The notes under the pieces were generated by a model. The model had not been told where the DNA came from, searched no databases, and was given only the letters and a program-made list of their open reading frames with translations. Made by a program: the position numbers and the translations under genes. This document shows, piece by piece, positions 44,971 through 56,462 of a stretch of 64,000 bases of DNA; position 1 is the first letter of the stretch, and every line of letters starts with the position of its first letter. Source of the stretch: Bilabrum cf. latius (lineage: Eukaryota > Bigyra: Bicosoecida > Bigyra > Bicosoecida); NCBI GenBank assembly GCA_965178125.1, contig OZ237769.1:248001-312000 (forward strand). The letters run 5' to 3'.

Positions 44971-47525
44971 ATGATGGCAACGACTGTTCGCCTGTCTAGA
45001 GACTACTTGTTTCGCTACGCAGACAAGATAAGTGGTGGTGGCGAAGCAATCGTGTATGACGGAATTCCTTGCAAGGAAGCAGCCGACCAACCTGTTGTGA
45101 TAAAGATAGCATCGATCAGGCCATCCACAATCGAGTAGAAGGTACTCTCCCACGCCAAAAAACATAATATACAAGGTATTATTCGAATGATCGAAGCAGG
45201 TGCTGCTCCTGCGGGGCCGTACGTAGTCCTGGTGAGTTTAAGCAGTACCACCACTCCGCGCGACTGCATTCTCCACGCTCCATCCTCAAGATTTAGCTGC
45301 TCTTTTCCAAATTTATGCAGCCAAAGTTCAGTGGCGACGTACACCAGATTGTTTGTGGACCCAAGAACCGCGAACTTTGCAAATGCAGCCGGTGGCAAGG
45401 AGTGCAAGAGCCACATGCTGCAATAATCTTCATTCGAGTGGTTCGCGCCCTTTTGGGCCTACATTCGGCAGGAGTTGCCCATGGTGATATCAAGTTAGAG
45501 AATGTATTGTATCGCACTTCTAAGGAGGTCGTGGGCTCCGAGAGCTCCGAGGCAAAGGCTCCAACGGGTGGCAGTGATGAGAATAGCCGTGCCACAGAGC
45601 AATTCCTCTCTCAGCTGAAAGGCAAGTCGTGCGCAAGCCTCAGCCCTTCTGACATAGAGGCTCTTCGCACTTGTCCGGACATCAAGGTTGCCGATTTTGG
45701 CTTTGCTCACAGCATTTCAAACCGCGAGGCTGATTTGGCTTGGGACGCACTGGAATCGGGAAGAGAGCAAGAGCAGCGCTGGAGGAAGGAGGCGCATTCC
45801 CAAAGAACGTGTGCTGGATCTGGCTCGAATGATTCCCAGCGGGAAGTGAGCCATCTAGGCTCGGAGGGCCACAGGCAGCCAATCGTTCTACTCTCAGTAA
45901 ATCCCTAGCCGGGCAGGTTTGCTGGCAAGGCGCCAACTGGAGCACGCGTCGAGTTTACCAGCTTGGATAGTAGCGAGACGACTGTTGTGGGCCTTTCAAG
46001 GGGCGGAGTGGCAGGAATCCCAACGGCAGCGAGCATCTACGCGGCCGGAGCAGCTGCTCGCCGCTCGCCCGCGAGCACCGTCGACCTGCCTGCGAGCAGA
46101 GCCACTCGCACTCCGGGACCCGCGCGGAAAGGCAGCCACCCAGCCGAATTCTCATCCATTTCATCCCGAAGCGGCCCGATGACACCACACCTGGGGGCCT
46201 GCTCGGTTGGCGGTGCCGGTGCGTCGCTGGCCTCTGCCCACGCGGGCGTTGGGAACCTGGCGGCAGCGTTTCATTCCGCGAGGAGCACCCCGAGGGGTGC
46301 CTCTGCTGGGGAGGCAGGTAACGATCGTGACGAGTGCCGGTCGCGGTCTAGTTCGCAGTCTTCGTCTTCATCTTCGTCCTCGTCCTCGGAAGCAGCGCGC
46401 AAGCGGGCGGGTGCTGGGCCGGCAGCTCGCAGGACCGTCGAATTCGCCAGGGCCAGGTGCAGCGGTTCCGCCAGCAGCGCAAGCATGCAGGGTACACCCC
46501 CCATGCTGGGCGAGAAGCGTCGCCAGCGGAGCGAGACCTCTGTATCTGGTGTGACGAGTGAGATGCCGTGCTCCGGCGCCGGTGGAATGGAGTCTTCGGC
46601 CGGCGGCGGTGCCTGGCCCGACCCCCCGGTGCAGTGCGATGCACCCTCCCCACAGAGGCCCCCCATCCTGGAGCTCTGCCAGGAGCAGCTCCCCACCGGC
46701 AGCTTCATCGCCCCCGAGGTGCAGCTGCTGCGGTAGAAGAGAGGCAAAGAGGTGCTACGGAGGGACCCGGCGGCTGCGAGGGCTGCTGGGATCCTGTCCA
46801 GCAGGGGGGACGCCTGGGGCGCGGGGGTATGTCTAGCCGCTTTGACCACCCTTAGGTGCCCCGCGGGGTGTGCCAGGCGCAAGACAGTCGTGTTCCCCGC
46901 GCCCTTTGCTCCCGGTTCCGAATCCTCGGAAGCGGCCAGGGGTCCGCTGTCGGCTGCCCTCGGTCGGCTGATCCGTCGGCTGTGCGACCCTGACCCCGAC
47001 AGGCGCATGCGGCTGCACGAGGCGTGGGTGTGTGACGAGTGGGTGCTGTGGGCCAGGAAGCTTGAGATGGCGGCCAGCGGACGACTATGGGAGGGTTACA
47101 CAGGTGTGACGAGCGAAGATGCCATCGAGGACGGCAGCGGCTTTGGGGTGGTGAGGGTGTGCAGCGCACCCGGCGGCATCGGTGGCGGCGGTGTGACGAG
47201 TGAGATCGGTGGCTGGTCTATGCAGCGCTCTCTGTCTTCCTTCAGGTCGGTGCCTCCCTTGGCGGGCGGTACCCTCCGGCTGCGAGCGAGCACGATGGCC
47301 GGAGCAAGTGCTCGGGCGGTGGGACGGAGCTCCTCGAGCCAGTCCTCGGTAGTAGAGAGGAATGGGTCTATCAGCCCATAGAGGTGCAAGGGTGGCGCGT
47401 GCTCGTCTTCTCCCACTGGCGGCGCTTTCGGAGCAAGTGCTCCGCGTTCGCCTGGTTTCATCGCGAGGAGCAAGAGTGGGGGCGATGGGCTGGAGGGGAC
47501 GGCCAAGGTTGCCCGGCTGCTCTGA
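44971..47525 (+). CDS. Protein kinase with very long activation segment
   Basis: Exons 44971-45231 and 45321-47525 (donor GTGAGT, acceptor ATGCAG), 821 residues, TGA stop, four TAGs. N-lobe: ISGGGEAIVYDG glycine loop, VVIKIA with Lys45, Glu55 immediately followed by TAG (45136-45138) then KVLSHAKKH, so TAG lies in the alphaC helix. C-lobe: HGDIKLENV (residues 141-149, HGD instead of HRD), VADFGFA with Asp212, SFIAPEVQLL with the APE Glu at 553, GDAWGAGVCLAAL, and LIRRLCDPDPDRRMRL. DFG and APE are about 340 residues apart; usual spacing is 20-35. The insertion is Ser/Ala/Gly-rich. The tail repeats GVTSE. The 3' part is duplicated at 55836-56462. Catalytic residues are present, so activity is plausible; substrate unknown. 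Confidence 0.8.
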
Positions 47526-47846
47526 GATTGATCCAAGCATGCGTATATATAATGTGAATGTGCATTACTAAATATGAGTTTGTTGGTTGGTACCTTGTAA
47601 ACAATCCCCGTTTCACAGCAAAGTGTGACATGTCTCCCCAGTGATGAGTCACGGTGCAGTGGTGACTAACTCGTGATGAACAGTCTGATGTTATGAGAGC
47701 ACCCGTAGAACAGGGATTGGGGTCGCAAACAGGGCGCCTCAAGGTTGGTGGAAGGGGTGTATTCAGCACTCCGGGTGCCGCGCCTTTCAGAGCGCCAGCG
47801 CACTGCAACTGTCACCGGTCCATCTCATCGCAGCACGAGCTGAAGC
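47526..47846. other. Spacer between kinase and LRR gene
   Basis: Part of the duplicated block. Contains TATATATAATG near 47545. No separate gene seen. Confidence 0.5.
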
Positions 47847-48770
47847 ATGTTTGCCCGATGTACTACAACGATAGTCAGTTTTGGTGATCGAGTCATAGAA
47901 TTAGCAGAGAAATATCCGCGAGGCAGCCCCAATGATGGCCGTCAAAAGGCAGGGCGTCGAAGGTATCTAAATCTGCGGCCCACTGGAGCTTCGGCGGCGC
48001 GATTCGCCGAAGTAATTACAGAAATTATAGAAAGAGGCAGCAAGCGTTTGCGTTGCTTAGATCTTCGGAACGACGTAGCAAAAGTAGAGTCCGTTCTCGC
48101 AGCCCTGCCAAATACGAACGTCCGCGCTTTATCCTGCACATGTGAAGAAACTGATGCTGCTGTCCCAGGACTTATTGCATGTTTGATTCCCATGTTGGGT
48201 GATTCAGGCGTACTGGCCCGGGTACAGCACTTGGCACTGCATGAATGCGGGCTCACAGCAGACTCTGCTCTCGAACTTGTCGAAGCAATCGGTTCCGGGC
48301 GGCTCAAAAGCCTCACTTCGATTGATCTTACTTGCAACGAAAGTATTGGTGGCTCAGCAAAGCCTGAAGCAGGTGCATAGCTCGGTCGCTCGGCATTCGC
48401 CGCTGGGCTTGCAAGCGTTCTCGGAAGCGGGGGGCCAAGCTGCCAGCTGCAAGAGCTTCGCCTAGCGCAATGCAAGCTGCCAGTAATCGATTGTACCACA
48501 ATTTTGCGCTCTTTACGCGGCAACGATACCCTAGAAGTCCTCGACTTGAGTGAGAACCACATGTCCGACGCATTGAACACGCCAGACTACGAACCAATCT
48601 TGGACGCACTCGAGCACGGGCTACAGGATAACTGCTCGCTGCAGGTGCTCGGGATCGGTGGCGAAGCAACGGAGGTACACACAGTAGAGAAGGTCCTTGG
48701 AATCGTGTGCCGTGGTCTACGATGGAACCAGGCGAGGAGTACGACAGCTTCACTTCGGTGCTGGCTGTGA
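47847..48770 (+). pseudogene. LRR (ribonuclease-inhibitor-like) gene, truncated copy
   Basis: 307 residues, ATG 47847 to TGA 48768-48770, TAG at 48378-48380. Leucine-rich repeats of the RNI type: RYLNLRPTGAS, RLRCLDLRNDVAKVESVLAAL, VQHLALHECGLTADSALELV, LQELRLAQCKLPV, LEVLDLSENHMSD, LQVLGIGGEATEV. Relative to the sister at 56767-58893 it lacks 31 bases near 48705, which shifts the frame and ends it at TGA. The following sister domain (EPGEEYDSFTSV) is present in another frame and stops at the duplication boundary. It keeps CAG at 48225-48227 where the sister has TAG. Called a decayed copy, though a shorter protein could still be made. Confidence 0.6.
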
Positions 48771-48894
48771 CACAGGCAGCAGCCCACCCATTCATGTGGG
48801 TAGGTGGTGCTTGCTCATTTGAAGAAGGAGGGACGCTTGGGTGCACGGTGTGCGATCCAATCAGTGGGGCGTGGTGCGACGGCCAGTACATCTC

Positions 48895-49353
48895 AATGAA
48901 TAAGCTCTGGTCAACCTGCCGGTTGGTAATTGCTGAGAAAGCCGGCGATGGGGACGGGGTGAGCTGGCCCGTACCAGCCTCACCCGAGGTCTGCCCCCCC
49001 ACCATCACGTCCCGGTCGTCGTCAGGGAACGTGAGCTCCCTGCCGGCAGGTTTTATATCAATCACACATAAAACACATCAAGCAGGGACCAGTTGGCCGG
49101 ATCAGCAGGTAGCATCCTGCACCGCAGCCAGTCTGTCCTGTTCGGAATCAGTCGGGCCTGATCCCAAGTCTTACCGGCCCGTCCTGTGACTTGAGCTGGC
49201 TTCCTGGCCCAGCGTCTGACTTCCTTGGATGTACACGCTACCCAGTCAACATCTACATCTTCCTTTCCGCCTGCACACATTCAACCGTAGCACTTGCATT
49301 TAGCGACCATGTCATAGGCATACCTACGCACGAACTAAGGCGCTCATCAGTGA
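48895..49353. other. Spacer beyond the duplication boundary
   Basis: Unique sequence between the truncated LRR copy and the 3' end of the FG-GAP receptor gene. No supported gene. Confidence 0.45.
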
Positions 49354-52300
49354 TCACACCTGCTCTGCCGGCGCCTTGTCTGGGATAGAGCTCCTTTTCA
49401 TGGCACTTTCCCCCGAACTCCTGGCTTTTCCACTGCCACCATCTGCTCTCGTGTTTGCATCATCATGGGAATCGCTGTCTGTGCGCCTCAGCCTTGCCAT
49501 TGCTAGGCACGCTACCGCTCCCAGCACCGCTGCAGAACCCACGATGACTATGGCAAGGGCTCCTGCATCCAGCCCATCGTCATTGCTATTCCTATCTTCC
49601 TCGAAATCAGTAGTTTCTGCAACATGGGAGTTGCTTGGACTAACTCTGGCAGCAGCATTAGTAGCGGGGCTAACGGTGGCTGTAGTTGAGGTGCTGGGGC
49701 TGGCTGTGGTGCTGGGGCTGGCTGTGGTGCTGGGGCTGGCCGTGGTGCTGGGGCTGGCCGTGGCGCTGGGGCTGGGGCTGGCCGTGGTGCTGGGGCTGGG
49801 GCTGGCCGTGGTGCTGGGGCTGGGGCTGGCCGTGGTGCTGGGACTTGACGATGCACTTGGCGATGGTGATGGTGATGGCGGGGGTTGCAGATTTATAATC
49901 CAAGCTGCCCCTGCACTATCGGCTCCGTCAGAATCTTGCGATGCCCCCACAACTATCTCTGGCGAACCCTGACCGTCGAGGTCGCCAAGTGACGCCACGG
50001 AGGATCCAAACCAATCGAGCCTACCAAGACTCCCAGTAAAGCCGCCCTGGGTACTAGAGATCTTCTGGTGGGACTTCACAGTGCCGTTCTGATGCATGGA
50101 GAGAATCCAAACGGCTCCTGTATTAAAATTACCATCATCATCTGTAATTGCCCCCACAGCCATCTCTGGGGTACCGTCTCCATCCAGGTCTCCCACTAAC
50201 GCCACAGATGACCCAAAGCCGTCATCATCTTCGAGAGTCCCAGCAAAGCCACCCTGGGTACTAGAGATCTTCTGGTGCGACTTCACAGTGCCGTTCCGAT
50301 GCATAAATAGGATCCAAACGGCGCCTCTGCCTGACCCATCGTCGCCATCCAAAATTGATCCGACGGCCAAGTCCTGGATGCTGTCACCATCAAGGTCGCC
50401 CAACGACGCCACGGAGGATCCGAACCAAGCAGACCTAGAAAGCACCCCGGTGAAGCCGCCCTCGTTGGAAGATATCTTCTGTTGCGACTTCACAGTGCCG
50501 TTCCGATGCATGGAGAGAATCCAAACGGCCCCGAAGTCGAAGAAACCATAGCGCCGTGCCCCCACAGCTATCTCTAGGGTACCGTCTCTATCCAGGTCTC
50601 CCACTGACGCCAGAGATGACCCAAAGTTGTCATCCTCACCAAGAGTCTCGGCAAAGCCACCCTGGGTACTAGAGATCTTCTGGTGCGACTTCACAGTGCC
50701 GTTCCGATGCAAAAATAGGATCCAAATGGCGCCTGCATTAGAATTACCATCATTATCCCAAAATGATCCGACGGCCAAGTCCTGGATGCTGTCACCATCA
50801 AGGTCGCCCAACGACGCCACGGAGGATCCAAACTGGTCAAGGCGGGCCAGAGTCCCGGAAAAGCCGCCCTAGGTACTAGAGATCTTCTGTTGCGACTTCA
50901 CAGTGCCGTTCCGATGCATGAATAGAATCCAAATGGCACCTGCAAATTCGCTGCCGTCGCTATCCCCCTGTGCACCCACAGCCATGTCCGGTATGCCATC
51001 CCCATCCAGGTCGCCCAACAATGCTACAGAGGACCCGAACTTGTTGCTAACGCTTAGAGTCGCCTTGAAGTTACCATCGGTGGCAGATATCTTCTAAAGC
51101 TACCCGACAACGTCATAATAATCCTACAGCCGCCTGACAACTTTCGATGCCTTCTGTACCGCACTTGGTCTCACAGGCTCAGCTAAGCCGTCCGTGACAT
51201 GCTACACATGGCTCACAGGGTGACGATACAATACACCCCCTTCTTTGCAGCGCAGCTAATTCGACCCACATGCATGCTACCACTTGTCAAAGCCCTCAAG
51301 CGCGACCACCCTTGCGTCAGTGTCGTGCACGCAGAAGGCCTCCCCCGATCTGACGGCATCCCAGACGCCCACGCAGTCGTGCTTGGCACTGTCATCAGCT
51401 GTATGGTATGAAGCTTTGATTCCAACCAAATAAGCCTCATCCAATCGTTCTTTTTCCCCCAAATGAGCAGTTATCACAGCTACCGGATCCTGTCCAACGT
51501 TTCTGCTGGGCAGAAGACCCATGGGTCCAGTGCTAGCGTCGCTAAACCGGATGTACCCAGGCAGGTCCTACGCCGTGTCAAACACAAAAGCACCTTCATC
51601 TCCCACGCAGGTCCTTTCAACAGACCTGTCCAGCGGGAGGGAGGCGTGGCTCTGGATTGTAGCCCTGGTGATTGCATTGGCGCAGACGGCTCTGGCTCCC
51701 TCCGAAGTGCCCATCTGGTCGCATACCCAGCCGCCCCCGCAGTGCTGCATGGATGAAATGCCAGCCATGTAGAAGAGTCCCGTCGGTGTACCAGCGACGG
51801 AACTACCTGCTAGAACAAGCTTGGTGACTGCGGGCGGAGTCTATGCAGAGGATGCGTCCAGGCAGACAGGCTCCATCCCTCCCTTGGACCCACCCATCTT
51901 GCCGTAAAAGCATCCCGTGTTGCGATCCACCCGCACCAACCCATGCCCATCAGTAGCGGCATGTTCTGCAACAGAGACGCGAAGGTTGATATCACGACGG
52001 GCATCGTGGCAAGCCACCATGGAACCCAAGTCGGCGTCGTCGGCGAGGGAGCGAAATAACCCCACAAGGCACACCACGTCCTCGCTCAGCCACTCAAGGG
52101 ATGACTGCACATACTGTAGCCGCGCCATCCCGGCAGATGTGCCCATGGCACCGGTGGGGATCAAGGCCGCATGCTGATCCGAAGAGGTGTTGTACACAAA
52201 CCAGGCGTCCGCGAGGCCGCTGCCTGATGCAAGCACGTACGACACCATATCTCTATATGAAGATGGTACCGGAAAGCCATAATGCCACTGGAAATCGCCG

Positions 52301-52683
52301 TCCAGATGCCCAAAGGAGCCCGCATCGAGCTGTTGTGCGGCCATATGGCTGATGGCTGCACGACACGAGGCCTAATCGCAGTCCAGAGGGAGCCTCATCG
52401 GCCGAATCTCGGAATTCGACGACATATTCGCAAGCATAAATGTACTTTGTCCAACCTGAGCGGCATAGTGGACCTGCAACTTATTGGTGGGGCTGTTGGC
52501 GACTGGAGATTCGCACGTGATAGACATGGCGCGTGCGCAGATGGAATCTAGATCCATCATGTTTGTGGGGTGCGCGCGAGCCCCTGAGCTCGCAGTGAGA
52601 GCACATATTGCAAACAATACGACTAGTACCATTCGACTGCGAGATAAGGATGGATGGAAGCGGTGAAAGGGCCACTCATTCAC
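49354..52683 (-). CDS. FG-GAP (integrin-alpha-like) single-pass surface protein
   Basis: 1109 residues from ATG 52683 to TGA 49356-49354, about ten TAGs. A second ATG at 52632 begins a clean signal peptide (MVLVVLFAICALTASSGARA) and may be the real start. Residues about 25-530 are a Cys-containing extracellular region I do not recognise. Residues about 530-945 hold six to seven FG-GAP/VCBS blades with FGSSVASLGDLDGDSIQDL and AVGA signatures and calcium-type DxDxDG loops, as in integrin alpha beta-propellers. Then a Ser/Pro/Thr stalk (PSPSTTAS repeats), a helix LAIVIVGSAAVLGAVACLAM and a roughly 38-residue cytoplasmic tail. In the blades KISSTQGGF occurs three times with CAG and once as KISST-TAG-GGF (50871-50869). 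Likely adhesion or sensing at the surface. Confidence 0.78.
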
Positions 52684-55107
52684 TTTCTTCCCCTTGGCGC
52701 AGCAGATGCTGTCAGTTTGCGCCTAATTCAATGCGCATATGGCCAGTGCGTCGCACCAGGCAACATCATCAATATTATATATAAGTGTGATACTATGTGC
52801 ACACGATGCTTACATTGCTCTTAGTCTCGAGCTTCACACGCCAATTAATTGGACCCCCGGTGGGGCACACCAGGAAATATGAATTAATGCAAACAAAACA
52901 AACGCAACAAACAAAGAAGGCCGGGCGCCACGGTGCCACGTGCAAGGACAAGCGTGTCAGCGGAGGCCTTCCAGGCCGCAGGCACTTCCGGGTGCTCAAC
53001 GTGCTCGAGCAGGTGGTCCGCGAGGCCACGGGCAGACGCCCTATCCGGGAGCCAGAGGCACTTGGGTAATAATTTCTGAAATATGTCTATGCCAGGCGTA
53101 CAGAAGTGTTTTTTGGATTGTTTAGGATACCCAAGCTATCATATTATACTATTTACACATGTATGTAACACCTAAAGGTGATAAAGAGTTCATTATGCGC
53201 CGATCAGTGACTTTGTATGCTAGCAGCTGCTGCGCCACCAGGCACCCTTTCCATGATTTCGAAGCTATATTGCGTCTGAATGACCTCATATTTGATCAAT
53301 ATTGTCATATATATATACACTAGTATTGTAGCAAGTATGAACCAATTTGAGTGCAGTGAAAGTATGGACGTGTGTTCAATGTGCTGTTGGCGAACACATG
53401 CTGCATATATGAAGCTTGGGCCAAATCTGTTCGCAATAATAATAGTTCAGCACCTGGTACATACTAATAGATTAATATATTAGAATAAATGGGCAGCAGA
53501 TAGTGCTTTCATGAAAATATAAGGAAGTTTTGACTCTAGGAACAGAGTCCCCAAGTTGGTGTCTGACGCTTTCCAGACTATGTGGTTCAGTCTACAATTC
53601 CATGCTGAATCTGCAATCACTTCTAGTTATACCTCATTCTAGCGCACTAAAGTGCACGTAACTATACCGGGGAGCTCGACTCACCGGCACTCACAAATAA
53701 TAGCAAATAAGCATACAATAGTACCAAGTGAGAGCTTCCTAGCGAGACAATTGGACCAGATCAGCTGATCTAATCCGATTATCTTCTTGCCTGCCACGCT
53801 GACAGACCCCGAAGGGCAGTCAGCATGGCCGTTGCGGGCCTGCAAAGGGGGGCCATCAAACAAGACTACCCCCTGGGATGATGGGTGGAGGTGGGAAACC
53901 ACCACCACCTTGTGTAGTAAACAAGTGCAACCTAGAATGCGTGACCCCACAGATCTTGTCGTGTAGTAAGTGTGACGAGCACGCCCACACATCTTGGCGT
54001 GTTTGGCACAAACTCCTATTTTACGCGAGATTTAATGAGTATTATTTGGGAAGTCTTTGCTTGAAGTATTTATATATATCGTAATCGTAGTATGGTGAGG
54101 AGTAAACCTCGAAGTAGGCTTCATGCACTGTACTAGGGCTGTGTACCGTACGTGTTGGATCATCTTTACTTTTGATACTTAGATGCGGGCCGATTTGTAT
54201 GAAACGTAAACTACGACTCTCCCAACTAAGCCACATATAGCATGTACATGTGTGATTGGCTCTATTTTATGCTTTGCGTCACTTTTGTGCACTGAGTTGA
54301 AGCCGGAGGTTGGATCGATTGGGCATCATAACTACGTGCACTTTGCATGATGCATGCAGACCAAACTGATTCGATTTTTGCGTTGTTTTGGTTTTTACTA
54401 TTATAGGCCTCATCATATTTGGAGTTTTACCGCTCCATAATCATACATTACTGAGGTCGTTGCCAGTGGCCAGATTCACTGGCTGGTACACATGAGACAG
54501 AGTCGCCCGACTTGGGCATCCATGAGAAAGCTAGAGACTGAAAACGCACTCTTGGTAAAATTAGAACTTCATTGAACCATTGGTATGAGTGAATCTACTG
54601 TTGATGCATTATTGAAGGAGCATAAACGGTAGTTGTTCGTGTCGCTGGCTGACCTAGCACCTCGTGTCACTGAACCAGGTCCCAGGCCATTATTCAGGGT
54701 GGTAGATAACTCCGACCTAGCCGGTTGGATAGAATACCAATCTATGGCATGATTTCAGGTACAGGAAATTGCAGAACAGCAAACGACTTCGGCACAGGAT
54801 ACATGCTTCGCGCACCTCTACCGACAAAAGAATTCAAGACGATCTGTCAGTCCTGAGCTCTTCCACCCCGAATGGAGGCGATTGACTGGAGAAATGCCAA
54901 CCTCCACTCTTCGTGGCCTGCCTCTTCCGTTAATCAGATTACGATGTCTAACGCTACAATTCCTCTTCCCACCTACGGACAAGGTGTTGCGGCGTTCTCC
55001 TTCTTCGCAGAGCCATCCTCATCGCACAGACGCTTATCATCTCATTTGACGTCAACAACGAATCAGACTCTGTCTCCTTAATACCAGGATTCTGACGGTG
55101 CTGCCAG
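52684..55107. other. Gene-poor AT-rich region
   Basis: About 2.4 kb with much lower GC than the flanks. It contains only short frames, such as 52797-53069 and 54872-55081, none with recognisable content. A minus-strand segment near 54180-54235 (GGCTTAGTTGGGAGAGTC) resembles a tRNA D-arm, but no matching T-arm or acceptor stem is visible. I see no transposon ends. Confidence 0.45.
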
Positions 55108-55222
55108 CGCTGTTTAGACCGGACCAGAAGCGCTGTTTAGACCGGACCAGAAGCGCTGTTTAGACCGGACCAGAAGCGCTGTTTAGACCGGACCAGAAGC
55201 GCTGTTTAGACCGGACCAGAAG
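55108..55222. repeat. 23-bp perfect tandem repeat, five units
   Basis: Five identical 23-base units, each containing TGTTTAGACCGGACCAG, directly upstream of the chimeric gene. Perfect identity indicates recent expansion. Not a CRISPR: there are no spacers. Confidence 0.95.
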
Positions 55223-55283
55223 TCCCCAACCCGACGGGGTCGTTGGACGCCAGCACTTCGGCCAAGCTCAGCCTCCTTAGCCT

Positions 55284-56462
55284 GTGGGTGAGGCAGCGGC
55301 CGGAGGTGCAGCAAACGTGGTTGCTGAGGCGGCGCCGGGGGCAGATAATGCTGCAGTCGCCGCAGCCGAAAATGATGCAGATCAGGGCGAAGCTAACGTT
55401 CCACATGCAGCCCCACAAGCTGCCGGCGGGGCCGGAGCGGGGGGTCCTGCGGAGCATAAGGCGGCTGAGTTGGAGGCAGTGTCACTGCCCGACGACGTTC
55501 GCAAGCTGATCCTTGAGTGTGCGTTCTGGCCCGAACGTGAGACAGCGCTTCGTAGTATGAATCTAGATTAGAAAAGGCGAGCCGCATTTTCTCTCTTCCT
55601 AATGGAGACTATGAATGTATCCTCCGCCTGGACCAACGATTCTGGTCAAGGGAAAGTGTTTGCTTTGTTGTATCGCCAGCCGTCGGATTCTCGTGTTCCG
55701 CGCGAAGCTGCCAGGCGCAAGACAGTCGTGTTGCTCATCACTTCCAATTATACGGCATTCTAGCGCCTGCAGGTGCACGCAACATGGATCCGAGCCGGGC
55801 ACGCCGGACCACTCGTACCACCCTTACCTGTCCCCGCGCCCTTTGCTCCCAGTTCCGAATCCTCGGAAGTGGCCAGGGGTCCGCTGTCGGCTGCCCTCGG
55901 TCGGCTGATCTGTCGGCTGTGTGATCCTGACCCCGAAAGGCGCATGCGGCTGCACGAGGCGTGGGTGTGTGACGAGTGGGTGCTGTGGGCCAGGAAGCTT
56001 GAGATGGCGGCCAGCGGACGACTATGGGAGGGCTACACAGGTGTGACGAGCGAAGATGCCTTGGAGGACGGTAGCGGCTTTGGGGTGGTGAGGGTGTGCA
56101 GCGCACCCGGCGGCATCGGTGGCGGCGGTGTGACGAGTGAGATCGGTGGCTGGTCTATGCAGCGCTCTCTGTCCTCCTTCAGGTCGGTGCCTCCCTTGGC
56201 GGGCGGTACCCTCCGGCTGCGAGCGAGCACGATGGCCGGAGCAAGTGCTCGGGCGGTGGGACGGAGCTCCTCGAGCCAGTCCTCGGTAGTAGAGAGGAAT
56301 GGGTCGATCAGCCCATAGAGGTGCAAGGGTGGCGCGTGCTCATCTTCTCCCACCGGCGGCGCTTTCGGAGCAAGTGCTCCGCGTTCGCCTGGTTTCATCG
56401 CGAGGAGCAAGAGCGGGGGCGATGGGCTGGAGGGGACGGCCAAGGTTGCCCGGCTGCTCTGA
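55284..56462 (+). CDS. Chimeric protein: new N-terminus (F-box-like) fused to duplicated kinase tail
   Basis: 392 residues if it starts at the GTG-initiated open stretch at 55284; the true ATG or an upstream exon is not established. TAGs at 55569-55571, near 55762 and at 56316-56318, TGA at 56460-56462. The N-terminal part is Ala/Gly-rich, then AVSLPDDVRKLILECAFW, resembling an F-box core. From PAPFAPSSESSEVARG onward it is the kinase's subdomain XI and tail (LICRLCDPDPERRMRLHEAW ... GVTSEIGG), with no catalytic lobe. It arose by the segmental duplication landing next to foreign sequence. Reading stays open across the junction and the substitutions are few, so it may be expressed, but a relic is equally possible. 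Confidence 0.45.

Larger units (their letters stand above)
46894..48894 (+). repeat. Segmental duplication, copy 1
   Basis: About 2 kb covering the kinase 3' end, the spacer and most of the LRR gene, nearly identical to 55836-57840 (offset about 8.94 kb). A 24-base outlier (46868-46891, matching 55710-55733) extends it after a roughly 100-base insertion in copy 2. Homology ends at about 48890, after which copy 1 continues into unrelated DNA. Confidence 0.9.

Noticed and set aside
46549-46655. Possible intron in the kinase insertion starting at GTGTGACGAG and ending CACAG
   Set aside because: 107 bases, so splicing would break the frame leading into the APE motif.
54180-54235. tRNA-like D-arm (GGCTTAGTTGGGAGAGTC) on the minus strand
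   Set aside because: No T-arm consensus or acceptor pairing downstream, even allowing an intron.
55108-55222. CRISPR array
   Set aside because: Units are contiguous with no spacers, and the genome is eukaryotic.
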